Of a DNA stretch of 64,000 nt, positions 1 to 13,800 are shown one piece after another. Every line of letters begins with the position of its first letter. The stretch's first letter is position 1. Source of the stretch: Ascaris suum (lineage: Eukaryota > Nematoda > Chromadorea > Rhabditida > Ascarididae); NCBI GenBank assembly GCA_013433145.1, contig CM024185.1, positions 3,732,501 to 3,796,500 of the forward strand, in the 5' to 3' direction. A model generated the notes under the pieces. That model was not told where the DNA came from. It ran no database searches and saw only the letters and a program-made list of their open reading frames with translations. Position numbers and translations under genes: made by a program.

Positions 1-432
1 TCAGTCCCTGTCAAGGTTTCAAAAGAACATCTGTTTTAAGCCATCATCCAAGTGGGATAACAACATCATTTTCCAACTTTTCAAGGAAACCTTGTTGAAA
101 TAGGATTTCAAAGATCACAATCTTCCAGGAATTTTTATAGTTAAGGAAGCTGCGGAAGCCTTATGGCTTCAGGGGTTTTTCCGAAACACCGATCAATTGT
201 ACCCCTCTTATTGATCTGCCAAGTAAGTTGAAATGTCCAATCAGCGATGGAGTAGCTGTCAAAATTTGCCATCATCTGCACTTTTTTTTATTGACAGTTG
301 AAGTCGACTGCAGAAATATCTAAAAAATAGCGAGCGTCAGGTGTTCGCTGATGCGTATCATATCTTTTATCGGTTGCCTATATCATCACTACCGTATTTA
401 AAGGTTAATGGAACAATCTGCTTTTTCTTTAG

Positions 433-1843
433 CTGGAAGCAACGATTATTTGCAGGCAAACCATCTCGGCGCATTGGCTCTGAACCGTTGAAACGATTCA
501 CGGAGGCGAAAAAAGCGATCGGTGATATCTATAATGATCTTGAGGGCTATGTTAATGACCTCTCTATATTCTATCATGGTTGGTTTTTAGTTTTTTTTCG
601 AGTTTGCTTTATTAATGCTTTCATCCGTTATTATGACGCATTTTAATACTCTATGAGGAACCTTGTTTTTTGCTAGTGACTTAGGTTTTATTTACGCATT
701 ATTCGCTCAATCTCGCCCGGCGTTTTGATCGGCGTTTCCACTCGTCGCTAAATTCAAACATGATTGTGACACGTTTCTTAGTTGAACAACATTCTGAGGA
801 CAAAAAAAAGAGGAAAATTAGCATTAAAGAAGGTGCAGAAGAGAAAAAAATCGATAGGAGATGGGGAAGAAGGCGAAGGAATGAAAAAAAAAAAGAATAG
901 ATTGGGCAACTCAGTTTTTAACCTCATAATGCTAACGAACTGCCGAAAAGTTGGACAAAACTTTATAGGTGAGATACGCCATATGTGATCGATTGAATAA
1001 TGCGTAAAGCCGTTAACACAACGAATCGAATAATTTCTCAGAAATTAGTTTTTATATTTTTGAGGGATTGTTTCCATTAGGTTTTAAAGTTTTTGGAAAT
1101 CATTGAGGCGAATGGTTCAGCAATCCTGAGAATTGCAATTACGGCGATATTATTCGATAAAATCGCATAAAATACGTTTTCGTTTGTTGTATTCGTTTTG
1201 AAAAGATGCAAATTTTATAAATATGCTTGAATATATGTCACGAATTTCGATTAAATACTCATTAAGTGATTAAATAGCATAATCAATGAGGTGCAGTGCA
1301 TTGGTTATTCTTGGTGGACTTTATTGGGAAGTATAGAACCGAAAGGTTTCATTGGCACTTAAGCGTAGAGATCGTTAAATGAGTACCGAATAAGGTACTC
1401 TATAGAGGTTGGATATCTCGTGATATAAGTTGCCTCATTTTCCTTTCACATTTGTTGCTAATTTTTCTTTAGGTAAGTAATGCTAGGGATTTAATCGGTT
1501 TTTGGTGCACCATTTGCAAGCTTATTAATTATTTTTGCTATATGTAAATGGCTATTGCTACCTGTGATAGTGGTGATAAAGGAATAGGTGGTGGCAGTAA
1601 TGGTATAGTGTAAATGCTTATTGCTCGCCTCTATAATGTTATACGATTATGGGTCCCAGACCTAGAGATGGAAGAAAAAGAAGGGGAAGGCATCACCCTG
1701 AATTGGAGTTTTTCAGAGGTTATAAATGGACAAAACATCGTACCCGATGAGCAGGTGCGTGAGGTGGAACGCTTTATGGACAGCATTAAAACGATTAAAG
1801 AAATATTCCACAGGGATAACATGAAAGTTGTTTTCTTTGGACG
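433..1843 (+). other. fzo-1: Mitofusin N-terminal helical-bundle exons (exons 1-2)
   Basis: Exon 433-578 follows a T-rich acceptor and carries the family's N-terminal helix signature, readable as [20 protein letters not shown], which aligns with the SPLKxFxxAKKxI start of animal mitofusins. Its donor splits an Asp codon that the exon at 1660 completes. Exon 1660-1843 contains an acidic linker and then [10 protein letters not shown], the strand leading into the P-loop. Its donor GTAAGC lies inside the P-loop arginine codon. The intron between them (579-1659) has a weak GTTGGT donor and holds nothing else I can support. About 15 residues lie before the conserved helix, so little of the protein should be missing upstream. 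Confidence 0.9.
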
Positions 1844-4800
1844 GTAAGCGAAATTTAACTATTTATTTTTTATGTTATGCATAAGATATGATGGTATATT
1901 GTTATTGGGATGGGAATGGTATGTATTTATCTTGGTGATTTTAAATAGTCATAAGGTTGTCATTCTTTATTCTCGAACTGAGACGTTCAACTTTTCGTCA
2001 GGTAGCTCCTGAGAAGAAAAAGGACAATAGTGGATGTTCGAGCTTAATCTACGATGCTTTCACTTAGAGTCATCTGAGATTTGATAACTACGGCGTTACC
2101 TTACTTTTTGTTAACACCTGAGTCACCTTAAAGCATTGAGCCCAGTAATTCGTTGTCGAACTGACACAAGCTTGAATTCTTGCCTAGAGTGGTTTCCACG
2201 CATTTTTGTGGCTTATCAGAAGTGGATGTGCTGCACTCTATCCTGGCTTTGGCCTGTACGAATACCCAGTTTTTATCACCGCGATGCAATGATTTTATCA
2301 GTGATATCGTTGCCAGATTAGAGGGTAGATATCGCAAAATATGTTCAGACTTGATGAAGTACTATATCAGTTCGAGAGGTCAGTCGCACAAGGTTGCAAT
2401 TTAAAGAAGAGTAGGTGGATTTCTCCCAGAATGTCACCTAGGAAATAATCTTTCACTAGCGGAATTTGTCATTGCAGTACGAGTAATGGCAAAAGTTCGG
2501 TCATAAATGCGATGCTACACTCGAAAGTACTTCCACAAGGAATGGGCCACACAACTTGTTGCTTCCTTCAGGTATTTTTCTTAGACAATTATTTTCTGCA
2601 GGTGATTTTCCCGATTAGTTGTTTTCTCAAAAAAAATTTTTTTCAGCAATTGTTTTATTGGAACTTTTTAAAAGTAGTGATTGGGATCTGTGCTGCACCT
2701 GTTTCAATGCACACCTTTTTTCGTCTTGCCTCTTTCAGATACTTTCATTGTTGATTTGATTGCTCATAAATTGAATAAGGTATTTACATAGCTTTATTTT
2801 TGATGGAGTGACTTTGATTGGAAGTGCTTACAAGGAGCTGCTCGCAATTTTATTACTTCATAGTAGTACAATTGGGGCCATTAGAAAAGTGAATGCATGC
2901 ATTTCTATTCGGTCGCGAAGAAAGAGTGCAGTTTGCTGATTTTGAATGGAGAATTAAATCGTTTGCAGCTGTTAAGAAATTGCAATGAAAAAAAATTGAA
3001 TCGATAACAGGGAATGACGGGTTGATATATTGGTATCGTCTTTTGTTCGCCTCCCGGCTAACACAAATGGGCTGTGTGTGGGAAGATGATGTGGTTGGAA
3101 GGTTGTGGGTTGAATAGGTAGTACAGCTGAGGTGCTTTACATAGTACAGATGGTTAAAAGATTCCGCATCACATGAACAGCTTGGGAACGCTATATATGT
3201 TGCGTTGATGGTATAGGCAACGATCTTGCATTGTGTGGACAGTAGAAGTAGAGCATTATACGTCGTATAGGTATATAGGTAAACGATTCTATATTGCATA
3301 AGTGCTATAATAATCTGTACTTATGGATATAGAAGGAAATAGAAACGAGAAAGGACAGTGCAGTGTGTGTATTTGCGGTTTAATATGGATTCATTTTATT
3401 GCTTCCACGCCTTCTACTTGTTGGCATCTTTCCGGATATTTCATTGGTCGGTTTTTTTAAAGGTTGAAGGCGGATCGGAAAATGAGAAATATTTGGTGTG
3501 TGAGGATTCGCCAAGACATCATGATATATCCGAGTTGGAGAAGCTTGGTCACGCGATGAGTGCAAACAACGCGGCGATGCAATCAATGGGTCAGGATTCG
3601 TTAGTTCGTGTCTTCTACCCGAAATCCGCATCGAGACTTCTCCAAAATGATGTTGTTATCCTCGACAGGTTGGTTATCATATTTTTGTTTATTGAATTTT
3701 TTTGAATAATTGCCCAAAATACTATTTGTTATCTTGCTAAACATTTAGCTATTGAAATCATTTTGATATATTTTCCATCGGAATTACTTCAGTCCTTTGA
3801 TCACACTGAAATCATTTGAAATTAATCGTCCTGAAATTAATTTCAGTCCGGGGGTTGATCTATCACCAGAATTCGATAGTTGGATCGATAAGCATTGCTT
3901 GGATGCGGATGTTTTCGTATTGGTATGCAATGCGGAAGCAACATTAACGCAAGCCGAGAAGAGTTTCTTTCATCGAGTCAGCTCAAAATTGAGCAAACCG
4001 AATATATTCATACTGAACAATCGTTGGGATGCGAGTGCGGCCGAAGGAGAGCACATGCAACAGGTGGAAAAGTTGAGTTCACAGCGCTTCGCCATGTGGC
4101 CTAATTTTTATTTATTTTTTTAAAGCGTTTTTTTACTGCTTATCGTGTACGTTTCTCTCAGTTTAATTTTTATTGCGTAGTAAGATTTGCATAATTGAAG
4201 TGCGGGAAGTTTATAGGGCAAAGAAATAGCCATGTTTGTTGGACAAATGAGTGGCAATATTTTCTTTATGCTCCCCGATAGCTGTTTCATTGATTAGTTT
4301 TGTAGTAGCTAGAGATCTGTAACAGTAAAAGATGCATCAAGTATTGCTATAGGTAGAAGAGGGAAATAACCGTTGATTGAGGAGTATAATATTGCCCTAA
4401 TTTTATATTTTACTGGTAATATTTATTTTCGAAAACTGTCAACAACAACTATTGTTGAGCATGTAATTACAGTTTTGAGCCTCTGGTCTTAGTTTATTTA
4501 TGGGCGCTCTTTGAGCTTTCCTTCATTATTTGAACGGGAGTTTGCAAAATTATAACGAGGATGAAATCAAAGTTCTTTTCGCTTCATTAGTTGTCGCAAT
4601 TAGCAAATTTGAACACCCGAGCTGTTGACTTGATCGGTGAGCATTCGATTATCAGATAGTTGAATGATAAGAAATTTGGATGTGAGTAAGTAGATGCTGA
4701 AAAAAACTTTTATGGTTTTTAATAGTGCATACTAATGTTTTATAAATAAATTAGATAATTAAGAATTTTCCTTGAAAGTGGTCATTTGTTGATCGTTTAT

Positions 4801-7800
4801 GGGGGGGGGGGGGGGGGGGGGGGAGGGGGAGGAGAGGGGATGTTAGTTTTGATAATTTAGCGCCCACTTAATTCTTTTTTTTTGTTCATTGGATGGGATT
4901 TTCGAAAATTTTTACCCATTGTTATTTAAGTGGAATTTTTATTTAAAAGTTAGAAATACGAAGACGTCTTTGAAATTTTTCACATTTGGTGATGCGGAGT
5001 TGAATATTTTTCTCTTGGGGGTGTAAAGCTTTTTTCTTTGAAAGTTTAGTAAGAGTTTTTACTCGATTTAGAAAATTTCCATAAACTTCAGTAATCACAG
5101 TATAGCGAAGGGAGCGTGCAGTGTAGTATATTGTTTTCCATTCTTTGTTTATTTAATGAATTTATATTATGTTTAGTTTAGTTTAGTGTATTATTTATTT
5201 GTTTATTTTATTATTTATTATTTTATGAATATTTGCTGCGCTCTGCTATCCTTCATTGATATACGGTGTGTTTTTTTGCTTTCTCTTTCCGCATCGTCGT
5301 TGGCTGCTCTAAGCTGGCGGAATGCTATAGGCGATTGTTGTGTGTGGCCATGCTAAGTGCTGTCATCGAATGGTGTTTAGAGATTAGAGATATCCGACAA
5401 GGGAGAGGAATGATGAGGAAGCTTTGCTTCTTGTGATCGTCTGGTCTTTATTCCTGTTAACGCTTGATTTTTAAATCACATGCAATTTTTTTTTTCATTA
5501 TCAGCTAAGGTGAGCGCTGTGATCGTTTCACTTCCAAAGGTGTTCCCCGTGTAGTACATTGCTATATTCTTCATCTGTGCTGTTTGAAAATTATATAAGA
5601 AAATTCGACGGACGTTCTTCGATAAAAACTGATGGGTAAAATAGCCGGGCAATCCCGTAATCTTTTCAGGCAGTTTTACTTAATCCATTTTAGCTGTTGT
5701 TTTCGTATAGCTGAGAGGTGGGGGTTTATTAGGATTCATCGACATAGTTTGATTGGAAATAACCGCGAGTCAATCACATTGAAGGGTGTTGTGTATTTCA
5801 GGTGCGAGATCAACATATGACACGTTTCAAGCAGTTCTTAGTGGATGAACTTCGAGTATGCAATGAAACCGATGCAAAGAATCGCATCTTCTTTATATCG
5901 GCGAGGGAGATGCTCGATGCAAGATTAAAACAGAAAGGACTCATCAGTAAAGGTATTATCATTTCAGGCTTATATCGCATAAAACTGAGCGAAATCTTCT
6001 AGGATATTTCTTTTAATACTGCATATGTTATAAAGAAAAGAGAGAGAGGGGTAGTATATATTTGACACAGCAGATATGTTTCCAGGATTTCGATGACTAC
6101 TTTTTCTTTCGTGCTCTCCCGCCGTTGATGGTGCATCATTGCACATTTTCAAATTTCAATTTTTCCTCCTATATTGTGTTTTTTACTGTGTTATAAATGA
6201 TGCAGCTGGTAAACATTGGTTTCGGAATTATCAGCGATAGTACTGCAAGGGGACTCTTTGAATATTGTTCGATGAGGCAATAACCTGAAGTTGGAAATGG
6301 CCCAAGAACAGGATTGAACAGAAGGGTGGAAGCCTCGAGGCATTAGGAGGGTAAATGAAAGATGCCAGCAATCAGAAAACAGTCTGTTGTTGAATATTGA
6401 ATAAAGCTCGATGGATCTTTGTGGTTTCTTTAAAAATAAGTGTTGACGATGATTGCTTTCGTGTAGTCATGTAATATTGGTATGTTAATACTTACAAACT
6501 GCAGCATATCAAATGGATGGTCATCAATACCGTGCGATGGAGTTCGCGAATTTCGAGTCCCAGTTCGAGGTTAGCAATTTGCAGTTTACTGAGTTACTCA
6601 TAGGAATAATTGAAGTTTGCGGCTAACCTTTATGATTTCAAGGTCATTTCAAAGAAGAACAAGAGAGTGAATAAAAATATGAAGCTGCGGTTGGAGACGT
6701 GTGCTCTATAATTGTTTTCTGGAGCGACGAACGTGTCTGCTGTTGAACTTCGTTTTGACACATTCCCCCGGAAATTGCAAACTAAATGTTAGAGGAGGGG
6801 TAGTTTTGAGTACGTAGAAATGTGCACAAAAAAGATGATTTAGTTTATTGTATTTGTTGATTTATCAGGATATGGGTATTTGATCAGAACAGATTTTAAA
6901 ACTTGTGGCCGATGATGGTCAGTGGAGTCTGTGACTTGATGCTGTAAGGGAAACCGTTTAGGTCAGTGAAAGCCTGCTTTGAGATTAGCGAATGAATAAA
7001 ATATGCAAATTTCAGCAAATAATCTCGAAATCGGCGATAAGCACCAAATTCGAGGCTCATGAAAGACGCGCACGTGAAATTGTGGCAGCGATGCGAGCTA
7101 ATCTGGAAATTGTCCAAAGTGCTGCAGGAAAGAAACGGTTGTTGCTTTTTGAATTTTTTAGCTCTGGATTTTCCAACTTTTTGCGAGCTAATTTTCAAGA
7201 GATGCTAAGTTATTGGTTGTTGGTGTTTAGCTTTTTGCTTCTAAAGGTTGTACCAGTGCTTCTTAGGCGACTCTTAACCAAAGCGTCGGTAACGATGGGC
7301 TGATTTTTTCGTTGCTCTTGTATCAGTTTACGGGAGGATGGATGCTTGGAGGTATTAGAATGGTAAATATAAGCTGCATCTAATCAGATCTTTGAATTTT
7401 TTGTGCTAAAGATTTACCTAATCAATATTCAAATTTCATTAAATTGTAAATTTTTCACGATGGAATCAGTGATAATGAGTCTTTTGATTGCGTCGTTTTG
7501 TATTTAAGTGAAGCCGGAAGTTTTTTATGTAGTTTTTGTTTCTCTTGAAGGTATATTTAAATATTATTTATATTTGAATAATATTGAGTGCAGAATATGT
7601 TTGTATGATTAAAATGAGCGCATCTCTAGATGAACTTCATTATTTTTCAGCGAAGCATTGGAAGAGGAGTTTTTGTCTCGTGAGGAAACATTCAAGCAAT
7701 GTCTTCATAACTGGAAGCAATTTGAGCGTAGCGTCATCAACGAATCGCAGAGGCTTAGAGCTGAAGTAAGGATTATTTATTATTTGTGGCCGAGGGGACT

Positions 7801-10800
7801 GTGTTCTTTCAAAATAAGCATAATTTAGAGAGCAAAGAGTCGGGATGGGGGGGGGAGGGGGGGGGGGAGGGATTATGGGAAGTAAAGTGTATGTAAGGGA
7901 AAGGCGATGGCATCTGGAAGGGAGATCACAATCGTGCTGATGCGTACCTAATCTGAGAGCGGTTTTAAAGGAATCGAGTAGATTAATGCAATTTAATTTC
8001 ATCTTGATAATGCGCTTCTTGTTCATTTTTTCAGTTTTCGGTGTCTTTAAAAGATTGTCGCATTTTGTTGTTAAACCACTTCCTAGTTCGCGGTGTTTTT
8101 GAATCGGTTTTTTTATTCACTCGATGAAGGTGGAGAGGGCATTTGCTTTCAGATCTTTTGGACGGTGCGAATATTTATATGTATTTTTCATTTAAATACT
8201 ACCTTTATTTTTAGATTTCTTTATTTATATTTATTCTGAACGGTGCGAATTTTATTGGTCGTTTAAATATTTACATATTTGCTCATTAAATTGTTGTTCA
8301 CTTTTCCGTTTATTTCTAATTTTATAAATTCGCTCATTTATATATTATTTGCAGGTTCATTTGAAAGTGGCAGCAGATTTCCATGAAGAGATCTATCGCC
8401 TGGAAGCGATAATTGACAAATTCGATTATAAATTTGTGGATGAGCCGAAATTTATAAGCGAATATAAGAGGGTATCTAATTGATATATGGGAATTTTATT
8501 ATAGATAAAAGCACCGAAAGGCTTTTTCTTTTTAACGTTTGTTTATCAGCTTCATATCTACAATGCATAACCATCAGTCGCCGTTATCTGCTTGACCTGA
8601 GGTCCGCATCCCCGACTCCTCCGAAGTGTAAGATCCATATAGTTTATCTTTCGACCTTCATTAGTTAATATTATTGGCAGATTTTTGAATAGACAGCGGG
8701 AAGAGGAAGAGGAAGTGAACGTAGGTGCTTTCTTCGATTGACTCTTGTAGCTGTTGTTTATATGGGAAAACTGTTCGACAGCAAAGAATTTCATCTCTGT
8801 CGTGGATAGGTGATAAATTGATGCACAGTTGGGGCATTTATTATATGCTATTCCTTCTTTACGAATCGATTCGTTGTAGTGGTCATAATTGAATAGAACA
8901 TAATTGAAACGAGTAATTAAATTAAGGCTCTAGCAGAATTTGTCGATAAGACGTTGAGTGAAGATTTGGAAGCACGATGCACTGGTGGATTAATGCAACG
9001 TATATGGAACCTCGAGAATGACATGTACCGTACGTTTTAATGTGTCTGTTTTATCCTTTTACAGCACTGACTTTGAAAATGCTCAGAGATATTGCTAAGC
9101 GGTATCTAATTGATAACTTCTCTCTTTTTGTGCATTATCAATGCGGTTGTTTAGGGAGATTGTGGTATATAGGCAGTAAGGAAATAAGCAAAAACAGGGT
9201 GATGGAGTGAGAATAATTTTTAGAAAGGATGGAAAGATTGTATATGAAAACATACTAGTTTGTAATAAATCTAGAGAGTACTGTAAAGATAGCGACTGAA
9301 CTGAACAAAGGGATGGTGGGAGAGAGTTCGTTCCTTTCCCGTGTTTGAATATATGTTAGAACTCCACATTTTTATTGTAACTTCGATTTTGGGGATTATA
9401 ATGTAGATGTCTGTATCTCCTGATGTTTGTCTGTTTTGTCTGTTGGTGTTTGCCTGTTTAGGTTGATTGGTTTTGTTATCGGGTTGGAGGTAATGGCTTC
9501 CTACCTAAAATTTTATTCATTAGCGATTAAAACAAAGAGTTCGGCAATGAATAGGCGAAATGAGCTGTCACTTAACTGAACGTTTTGGGAAATTCGATGT
9601 GTTGATCTTAGTGCCCGAGATGTGATGCATTAAATGTTTTAGAAGAGCAGTGGCTATGCAAATTTATTTATTTATTTTCAGAGCATGTCCATCGTATTCT
9701 AACGGATCCTTATACACGCAAGCTGGAAGAGGTTAGTTGGGGCAACTTAAATGTAGGTTACATTGAATCTTTAAAGTTTGTCTGTCTTCTATTCCAGAAG
9801 CGCTTTCTAGACGTAGATTTCAAAAATAGCAATGAAGAAATTGTTAAATCATTCCGTATGTGTTGATTTGATGTGACATTTCAAGCTATTGAAGTTTCTA
9901 AGCTGTCATTTGTCACCAAACCTCATTTAGCGGTATTTGATGGCTTCGAAGATCCGGAGTTTTCATTTCTGAAGGATCGGCAATGTTGGGTCAAAAGCTA
10001 TTCTAAAATATGAGGATGGTCACCTTGGAGTAATGGATTTTTAGCTCTTCGAGGTCGATATTTTTGGAACGACCGAATTAGCGTTTTTGAAGTCTTCAAA
10101 TTGAAAACATTTTATGACATTTGATTGTGATCTGTTTGTATTGAAGGAGGGATCGTTTGTTCTGTAGTAGTAGGTCAATAAGCACTCTTTCTAGGTCTTT
10201 TGGTTGCATAGCAGTCGATGAGTTTTAAATAGTTTTGTCGAATTAAAATATTGTCGGGTAATTTTCAACTCTGGGAAACTTTTTTGCTTATTTGGGAAAA
10301 GCTAACAGAAAGATAGGGAAATGTTTTTTGATTTAGCAGTGTGGTTTTTAATTGAGAGATTGAAATATCCTCATTCATGCTCTCGTTGTCTAAAAATGTG
10401 ATTCTCATGTAATGACTTATTTATGAGCTGATTTATTTGTTGGCGAATAAAAGATATACCCATTTCTTGAAATTTTTTGTTGAGTGGAAATTTGAGAGAG
10501 AAAAATGGAAATTCGATCTCGACAAACGTTTATAGTGCAAATGATGACCTAGAAAAATGTGCTTCTGAGTCACTGAAGAGCAGGTGGGTTCCATCATATT
10601 CCATTATAAATGTCACCGATGCAACTTTATGGCGCATTCGTTTATGTATTGCTATTCGTTCATAGGTTTAATTTATGTGTTTTTCACACTTGCATTTGGG
10701 AGCTTTCTTTACTCAGTTATTTTATTTATTTATTTATTTATTTTTTATTTATTTATTTATTTGTTGGGATTTTTTTAAAGTGGTAATTTTGAAGTACCAT

Positions 10801-13800
10801 AATTGCTTAACTATTGATCTGGACACATCTCGCATTAAAATACTGATAGAGACATAGAGGATGGAATAAGGTAAATGTAGTTGTTAGTTGATGTTAAACA
10901 GAGGTACGACTTTTAGATTTGGCGTTATCGTCCACCGTTTCGCTTTTCTATATGCGTGAACTGCCCCTCGCTAGTGGAAGATTTTCAAGAGGATTTGGAA
11001 TTTCGATTCAGTTTCGGCTTAACGGCGCTCGTTCGTCGTTTCATTGCCTATCGATCAGGGCAACCGGTCACCGCGATTGGAACTCGACATTTCGTTAGTG
11101 CATTGGTCGGTCTTTATTATGTACCTTGCTCCTATCCCTTTCCCTTCCTCCTTCCCCTTCCCTCCCACATTACCGTTCTTGATTGCAACTCTGATATCTA
11201 ATATTCTTATCGAAGTGTTAGTAGCACCCAAGTTTTAGTCAGGACCGCTACGCGTCGTAATATTGAATGAAAATAATTGGGGAACGAGTGGGGGAGTGAT
11301 TATATACAATTATCCTGAATGCTTTTGTTATACGTTAGGCTGTTCATTTTATAGGCGAAGTACACTACATGGAGAGTGCGCTGCTTTTGGGCGAACACAG
11401 TTCCCGAAAGTTTTCTGAGTGACGTTGATCTCTTAACTTTACAATAAATCCTTTAAAAATCCTGGAGAAATGCTGTTCTGTGGCGTGGTCTTTCTGCCAT
11501 TGTTGCTGCAAATGAGGGTTATTTCTTACGTTAAATGATTTTCGATTTTGTTGGAGAATTTTGAAATTATGTGATATTTTTTAAATTTTGCTAACTTTTG
11601 GATGTCTAGACGAATCCTCCGTTAGGAGGCGAAGGCACATCAGAAGGAGGAAAGCAGCAGGAAGGACAAAGCCAGGCTGAATTACAAGCATTGGCGACGG
11701 GTACAGCTACCGTCGAAGAAAATGCTGTGATCGCGCAGGTGGTGCTCACATCGGCGAGCTATATAGCGAATGGAGGACTCGGACTGATCGTTATCGGCGG
11801 ATTGGTAAATTTCTGCCTTTCCCCTATTCGCACTGTTAGGAACTCCTTCCCCAAGGGGGAAGGGGTGGGGCCTTTTGCTTGTGACGCCATTATTTGACTT
11901 TCTTTTGAACAACGGAAATGTTTTGGATGAACTGTTGTTTATTTAAAAACGTATTTACTTTTAGGAAATATATTTCGCTTGTTTTGTTTCGTTGCGATTT
12001 CTAGGCGTTGATTTCATCGGAATAGTGAAATATTCTCAAAGAGGGACTATAAAAATGGCTTATGATGCCGGTAGAAAAGTTTGAACTCGTCGAATTTTTT
12101 ATCCCTAACAGAGCAAACATCTCCTCAGAGTAAGCCTTTTTTGCATGTGTATTGCTATTGAGGGTATTTAGAAGTGAGTGGTAATCCTGTTGCTTTTTTT
12201 GTGAAATTTGGCCAAACATTTTCACCTCATCTGTCGGGGCATTATGCCATTTTCCATTTTTTCTGCATGTAAGAATTGCAGGTATATCGGACGCTTGGTT
12301 GGCGTGTGATCGCCGCTGGAGCGTTGGCATATGGTGGTCTTTATGCGTTGGAACGATGGCGTTGGAATTCAGGTGCAAAAGAGCAGCATTTGAAGGATCA
12401 ATTTCGTAGTCATCTGGCTACTCGTATGCGAAGCGTTGCAGCTGCACATACGGCTCATTGCGAGTCACAAGTAGTAAGGTGGGAAATCTTTTTATTCCGT
12501 ATTCATGTTCCTGATCAGGTAGAACCGTGTAGGGGACATGCTATGAGCCTTATTCGTTCAGGTTTATGCCGGGAGAGTGAAACCTTTACTTTTTTCCCTT
12601 TGTTATCTCTCATCTATTACAAGACATAGAGAAAACTTTCGTTATAAAAGAATACTGTTTCGGCGGTTTCTTTTGTTCAGTTAATATTGTATGCGATCAC
12701 TTTCATGATGATATTCTTGTGGTTGTCCGATGGGTATCGGAAAATCAATTTTTTAAATGATGTGTCGTCTCCTTTCTGAGCAATCTTAACCTCCAAAAGT
12801 GTCAGAAGCAGAGTTTTCAAACTTTGGAGGGTATGATTGCTTCAGGATCTCGTCTAATCAATGTAGTGGAAAATAAGAGAGGCGAAGGGAAGAGGAAGGA
12901 GGTGTTCAAAGTGATCATTAGAGCATTTCGTATTTTGCATGAAATGATTTCTTTACTAATTGGTGAATGGATATGTTGAAGTGATGCACTTGTGACGGAT
13001 CGTTGGGTGGTGGTTTTACTCCCATAAGTCTCAGAAATTCAGAAATTTTTGTTTGCGGTAATTGTAAACGACAAAAGTTCATAATAACTGCTATAAAGCA
13101 TAATTATTCGTGTCATAATCCATAATTTTAAGGTAATTTTAGGGTGGCTTGGATGCTGTATAGTGGGCAATTTTGAAATCCGCTATGCGATTTCAATACG
13201 GTGATATTAAAAGATGATGTTCCATGAATTTATGAATGGTACAAATGTGGCTAAAAATAATAGCGTGGAAAGTGACCATTAGCCTTTGAAAGCTGCTCTT
13301 ATATCGTTGAAGTCTCCATTAGATTTTGATTTAAAGCCGATTAAATAATTTAGAGAGATGGAGCAAGTGTATGGAGGTTTGAAGGCGACTGTTGGAGGAG
13401 TACATCAAGAAATGAAAAGTGAATTGGACGCCGCACATCAGAAAATCGGCAAAATTGAGGGGATCATCAAAGGACTTAATACTATCAAGTGAGTTGAGCT
13501 CGCATTTTAGAGATTGACTTTAACAGTTAGTTGCCTCTCAGATTATAGTCAAACAATGAAGTGTTTCTGATATGAACAGCTAAGAAAGTTCCGCCGATTT
13601 TGATACTGTGAGTCAGGGGTGCACATTGGCCTCAGAAGCCAGCGTGGTATGCGTGCTGCTATGACTGAGCCATAAACGATTCCTCTACCTCATATGTCGT
13701 CTGTCTGCGTCTGAAGACCAGTTGAGCTTGTCACCGAGCGTGCGTGTGTGTGTGTGTGAAAGCGGTGCTGCAACGTTACCAATACTAGGATTGCAGTAGT

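Noticed and set aside
2853..3299. 148-codon minus-strand ORF
   Set aside because: Lies opposite a mitofusin intron (2572-3462), shows low-complexity Thr/Tyr/Ser composition and has no recognisable domain. Likely a chance frame.
12001..12378. 125-codon minus-strand ORF
   Set aside because: Runs antisense across mitofusin intron 17 and into the exon at 12282, whose + frame is clearly the real one.
13600..13760. GC-rich patch in the mitofusin intron considered as a tRNA
   Set aside because: No A-box/B-box pair or cloverleaf could be read; it ends in a (GT)n run.
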